Shown here: piece by piece, positions 15,025 through 17,744 of the stretch
Numbering within the stretch: the first letter of the stretch is position 1
Layout: every line of letters starts with the position of its first letter
Source: REEB95 sp035648735
GTDB taxonomy: Bacteria; Pseudomonadota; Alphaproteobacteria; ATCC43930; CGMCC-115725
Reading direction: 5' to 3'
Assembly (NCBI GenBank): GCA_035648735.1
Contig: DASRKX010000029.1
Location: 1 to 17,744, forward strand
Length of the DNA stretch: 17,744 bases
The notes under the pieces: generated by a model
The model's input: the letters and a program-made list of their open reading frames with translations, nothing else
Told to the model about the DNA's origin: nothing
Databases searched by the model: none
Translations under genes and position numbers: made by a program

Positions 15025-15060
15025 CCTCGTAACGGGAACCCGCGTCGAAGCGAGACGAGG
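15025..15060 (-). other. Foldable 3' leader-out element after the lipoprotein gene
   Basis: Starting 3 bases after the stop codon, the minus-strand RNA can form an outer 6-bp stem (CCTCGT with ACGAGG) enclosing two small hairpins, one closed by CGGG/CCCG (15033-15042) and one by TCG/CGA (15045-15053). The stretch CCC-GGACTA-GGG can fold next to it. This looks like a three-way junction in the 3' UTR, before the terminator. No known RNA family is recognised. Confidence 0.35.
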
Positions 15061-15063
15061 TTC

Positions 15064-15348
15064 TTAGTGCCAGTGGTGGTGTTCGCCGCCGCAGCAACCG
15101 AAGCCGATGCCCACGCCGATGGGCGGTCCGTAATAGGCCGGCGCGCTGTAATAGGCAGGAGCACCGTAATAACCCCCGCCATAGCCGCCGCCGTAATAGG
15201 GCGGCGGCGCGTAGTAGCAGCCGCTGATGGCGATCGCCACCGCTCCGAGCAAGGCGGCCCGGAGAAGGTTCTTGCGGCGCGACGTTTTGGGGTTGGCGTT
15301 CAGGGCGCCCCAAGCAGCAACGCGCGGCAGCCAATTCTTCTTATTCAT
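15064..15348 (-). CDS. Tyr/Gly-rich predicted lipoprotein with Cys/His tail
   Basis: A 94-residue protein with an unusually long basic N-region (residues 1-30), a hydrophobic stretch LLRAALLGAVAIA and a lipobox ISGC (Cys at about residue 44), so it is predicted to be lipidated and envelope-anchored. The mature part is a low-complexity run of Tyr, Gly, Pro and Ala (YYAPPPYYGGGYGGGYYGAP, then APAYY repeats) ending in GFGCCGGEHHHWH, which has two Cys and four His and could bind a metal. The ATG at 15348 is chosen for GGAGG 6 bp upstream; the frame continues open to 15459 without a ribosome site. Its transcript ends at the hairpin at 14963-14982. The function is unknown; such Tyr/Gly-rich short lipoproteins are common in alphaproteobacteria. 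Confidence 0.75.
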   Translation of the reverse strand: MNKKNWLPRVAAWGALNANPKTSRRKNLLRAALLGAVAIAISGCYYAPPPYYGGGYGGGYYGAPAYYSAPAYYGPPIGVGIGFGCCGGEHHHWH

Positions 15349-15481
15349 GTTGTCCTCCATCCCAAACGCATAACTCCTCAACATGATATGGGGCTGGGAG
15401 CTGCCGCATCCCCGAAGACACGAATTTGCCGCAGCGCAGGTGCCGCGGGTTTGCCGCAATTGAAAACGGACGGGGATGAGG

Positions 15482-15556
15482 TGGTGCCGGGTGAGAGGAT
15501 TGAACTCCCGACCTTCGGTTTACAAAACCGCTGCTCTACCGCTGAGCTAACCCGGC
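15482..15556 (-). tRNA. tRNA-Thr (anticodon TGT)
   Basis: A full cloverleaf with an encoded CCA end: acceptor GCCGGGT/ACCCGGC, D stem GCTC/GAGC, anticodon loop TTTGTAA (anticodon TGT at 15524-15522) and T loop TTCAATC. The outermost anticodon-stem pair (27-43) is G against A, a mismatch, while the other four pairs are sound. It lies 68 bp after rlmB on the same strand. Confidence 0.95.
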
Positions 15557-15624
15557 AAGGGCCGTGGGATGGAGAACGTCCCTCAATACCGCCGCGCCGC
15601 CGATAACGGCAACCAAAAAGCCGC

Positions 15625-16575
15625 TCACGCCGAGTCGGGGCGCTGCGCCAGAACATAGAGGGCGACGGCGGCGGCGTTCGAAACATTGAGCGAGGCCATG
15701 GCGGAGCTGGTCGCGAGCCGCGCCAGGTAATCGCAGTTCTCACGCGTCAGCCGGCGCAGGCCGCTGCCTTCGGCGCCGAGCACCAGCGCGATCTTCGCCG
15801 GCAGGTCGAGCGCCGACAGCGCCTCCTTGGCGTTCTCGTCCAATCCCACGGACCAGAATCCGCCGTCCTTCAGCTTTTCCATCGCGCGCGCCAAATTCCC
15901 CACGCGCAGCAGCGGCACCTCCTCGAGCGCGCCGGATGCCGCCTTGGCGAGGGCGCCGGTCACCGCCGGCGCGCCGTGCTCCGGCACGATGATCGCGAGC
16001 ACGCCGAAGGCGGCGGCCGAACGCAGGATGGCGCCGACATTGTGCGGGTCGGTCACCTGGTCGAGCAGCACGACGACCTGCGGCGCAGGCGTTTCCTTCG
16101 CCTGCGCGATGATCGAATCCAGATCGCGCGCGGGCAGGGGATCGGCGACCAGGGCGAGCCCTTGATGGACCGCGCCGGGCGGCAGCAGCTTTTCGAGCAT
16201 GCGCCGGTCCATCACCTCGACCGGCACGATTGCCGCGCGCGCGTGACTCAGCAACGCCTCGGCCTCGGTCGCGGTCTCGGCCAGGGCGACGAAGCGCCGG
16301 CAACGGCGCGCCGGATTGCCCAGCACCGCCTCGACCGCGTGACGGCCATAGAGCCATTGTGCGGGCTTGGGGCCGCCCGGCGGCGCCAATCCTCGTTGCA
16401 TGGGCCCTCGTTGCATGGGCCCGCGTTGCAGCGGCCCTCGCGGTGATATCGGTCCCCGGGGCGGCAGCGGCCCTCGCGGCGCCGGGCCGCGCTGGCTGGG
16501 GCCGCGTTGCGTTTGATCTCGCGGCGTCGTTCCGCGCCGTGTGGTCCCGCGCTGCGTCTTTGCTCGATTTGCCAT
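15625..16575 (-). CDS. rlmB: SpoU-type 23S rRNA 2'-O-methyltransferase (RlmB/TrmH family)
   Basis: A 316-residue SPOUT methyltransferase. The core has a substrate-binding domain (WLYGRHAVEAVLGN, from residue 74) and the knotted catalytic domain with motif 1 NVGAILRSA (179-187), motif 2 VLGAEGSGLRRL (265-276) and motif 3 MASLNVSNAAAVALY (293-307). RlmB methylates the ribose of G2251 in the 23S rRNA peptidyl-transferase loop; other TrmH-family targets are possible. Residues 8-62 form an extra low-complexity tail with about ten Arg-Gly pairs, mostly in a (Q/P)RGP pattern, not needed for catalysis in other members and likely disordered and RNA-binding. The ATG at 16575 is used; ribosome-site support is weak, and a later start within the repeats is possible. 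It is divergent from the tRNA-Tyr operon. Confidence 0.92.
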   Translation of the reverse strand: MANRAKTQRGTTRRGTTPRDQTQRGPSQRGPAPRGPLPPRGPISPRGPLQRGPMQRGPMQRGLAPPGGPKPAQWLYGRHAVEAVLGNPARRCRRFVALAETATEAEALLSHARAAIVPVEVMDRRMLEKLLPPGAVHQGLALVADPLPARDLDSIIAQAKETPAPQVVVLLDQVTDPHNVGAILRSAAAFGVLAIIVPEHGAPAVTGALAKAASGALEEVPLLRVGNLARAMEKLKDGGFWSVGLDENAKEALSALDLPAKIALVLGAEGSGLRRLTRENCDYLARLATSSAMASLNVSNAAAVALYVLAQRPDSA

Positions 16576-16641
16576 GGCGGCAGCATAGCGTGCGGCGGGA
16601 CTCGGGCAAGCGGCCAGAAGGGCCTGTCGACCCTCAGCCGG

Positions 16642-16670
16642 TTGACAGCCGCGAGCCAAATCTTTAAGAC
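16642..16670 (+). promoter_or_regulatory. Candidate promoter of the tRNA-Tyr/tRNA-Gly/tuf operon
   Basis: A perfect -35 box TTGACA (16642-16647) is followed after 17 bp by TAAGAC (16665-16670), a weak -10, and then by a GC-rich stretch (GCCC) such as is found at stringently controlled promoters. Transcription would start near 16677, about 28 bases before the tRNA-Tyr 5' end. It is the best promoter match seen in the window. Confidence 0.5.
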
Positions 16671-16704
16671 GCCCAAGCACTTGCCGCCTTCGCCGCGGGT
16701 CGTT

Positions 16705-16790
16705 GGAGGGGTTGCCGAGCGGTCAAAGGCAGCAGACTGTAAATCTGCCCTCTTCGGAGTTCGGTGGTTCGAATCCACCCCCCTCCACCA
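16705..16790 (+). tRNA. tRNA-Tyr (anticodon GTA)
   Basis: A class II tRNA of 86 bases with encoded CCA: acceptor GGAGGGG pairing with the CCCCTCC before ACCA, anticodon arm GCAGA-CTGTAAA-TCTGC (GTA at 16739-16741), long variable arm (CCTCTTCGGAG) and T loop TTCGAAT. It leads the tRNA-Tyr, tRNA-Gly, tuf operon, an order widely conserved in proteobacteria. Confidence 0.97.
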
Positions 16791-16852
16791 TGACTCTGGA
16801 TCGGCGGGATCGAAGGTCGGCAGATGGATGGACAGCGCGTGCGGCGTTATGG

Positions 16853-16926
<74 letters not shown>

Positions 16927-16972
16927 GCGCCGCTGTAAGCGAGCAACGAATTCAAGCGACAGGAAACTGAAA

Positions 16973-17744
<772 letters not shown>

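Larger units (their letters stand above)
14636..15063. other. Gene-poor stretch between two small exported-protein genes
   Basis: About 430 bp without a convincing gene. It holds the leader region of the small exported protein (with the dyad at 14661-14676), about 270 bp in which I see nothing clear, a strong minus-strand terminator (14950-14982) and a structured stretch just after the lipoprotein stop (15008-15060). A 31-codon frame at 14879-14974 rich in Arg and Lys runs into the terminator and is not called. Confidence 0.6.

Noticed and set aside
16380..16570. Repeated GTTGCATGGGCC-like units, considered as a CRISPR or minisatellite
   Set aside because: The units are short, degenerate and in frame with RlmB, so they are coding repeats, not an array with spacers.

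Overview
The window looks like chromosomal DNA of a GC-rich alphaproteobacterium. A Rhodospirillales-type lineage is my guess, from the EF-Tu N-terminus, the gene content and the strong G/C codon bias; the sequence alone does not fix the genus. No phage, transposase, CRISPR array or plasmid gene was seen. Most of the window is housekeeping plus a surface-polysaccharide locus.

Layout. (1) 1-2811: a small two-helix membrane protein, then a complete high-affinity zinc importer. znuC-znuB are on the minus strand and znuA is divergent on the plus strand across only 47 bp. (2) 2808-5643: panC (pantothenate synthetase) starts inside the znuA stop codon, followed closely by rfbB (TTG start) and rfbA (GTG start), the first two steps of dTDP-deoxysugar synthesis. 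rfbC and rfbD are not in the window. (3) 5640-14223: a polysaccharide locus, mainly on the minus strand: a membrane-bound WbpM/PglF/CapD-type 4,6-dehydratase, a GT4 glycosyltransferase, an O-antigen ligase/polymerase-like membrane protein, an FkbM methyltransferase, a WbpV/WreQ-type SDR and a WbpL/WecA-type sugar-phosphate transferase. Two plus-strand genes are set into it: a YdcF/ElyC (DUF218) membrane protein and a membrane-anchored nuclease-fold (SNase) protein. (4) 14321-15348: two small exported proteins of unknown role, a gene-poor stretch and a strong minus-strand terminator. (5) 15482-17744: tRNA-Thr and rlmB on the minus strand, then tRNA-Tyr, tRNA-Gly and the first two thirds of tuf on the plus strand.

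How it fits together. The dehydratase, the WbpV/WreQ-like reductase/epimerase and the WbpL-like transferase are the three activities that turn UDP-GlcNAc into undecaprenyl-PP-linked QuiNAc or FucNAc in characterised systems (Rhizobium WreV/WreQ/WreU, Pseudomonas WbpM/WbpV/WbpL). The GT4 enzyme, FkbM methyltransferase and ligase/polymerase would extend, decorate and join the chain, and RfbB/RfbA would supply a dTDP-4-keto-6-deoxyglucose branch. This pathway is an inference from family membership and clustering.

The least ordinary points are: the nuclease-fold protein with His at the position of catalytic Arg87; a perfect 9-bp inverted repeat carrying the ribosome sites of two divergent genes; a perfect 16-bp palindrome holding both stop codons of a convergent gene pair; a low-GC segment in the FkbM gene; an Arg-Gly-Pro-rich tail on RlmB; and a structured 3' region after a Tyr/Gly-rich lipoprotein gene. 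I do not see a clearly new multi-gene system.
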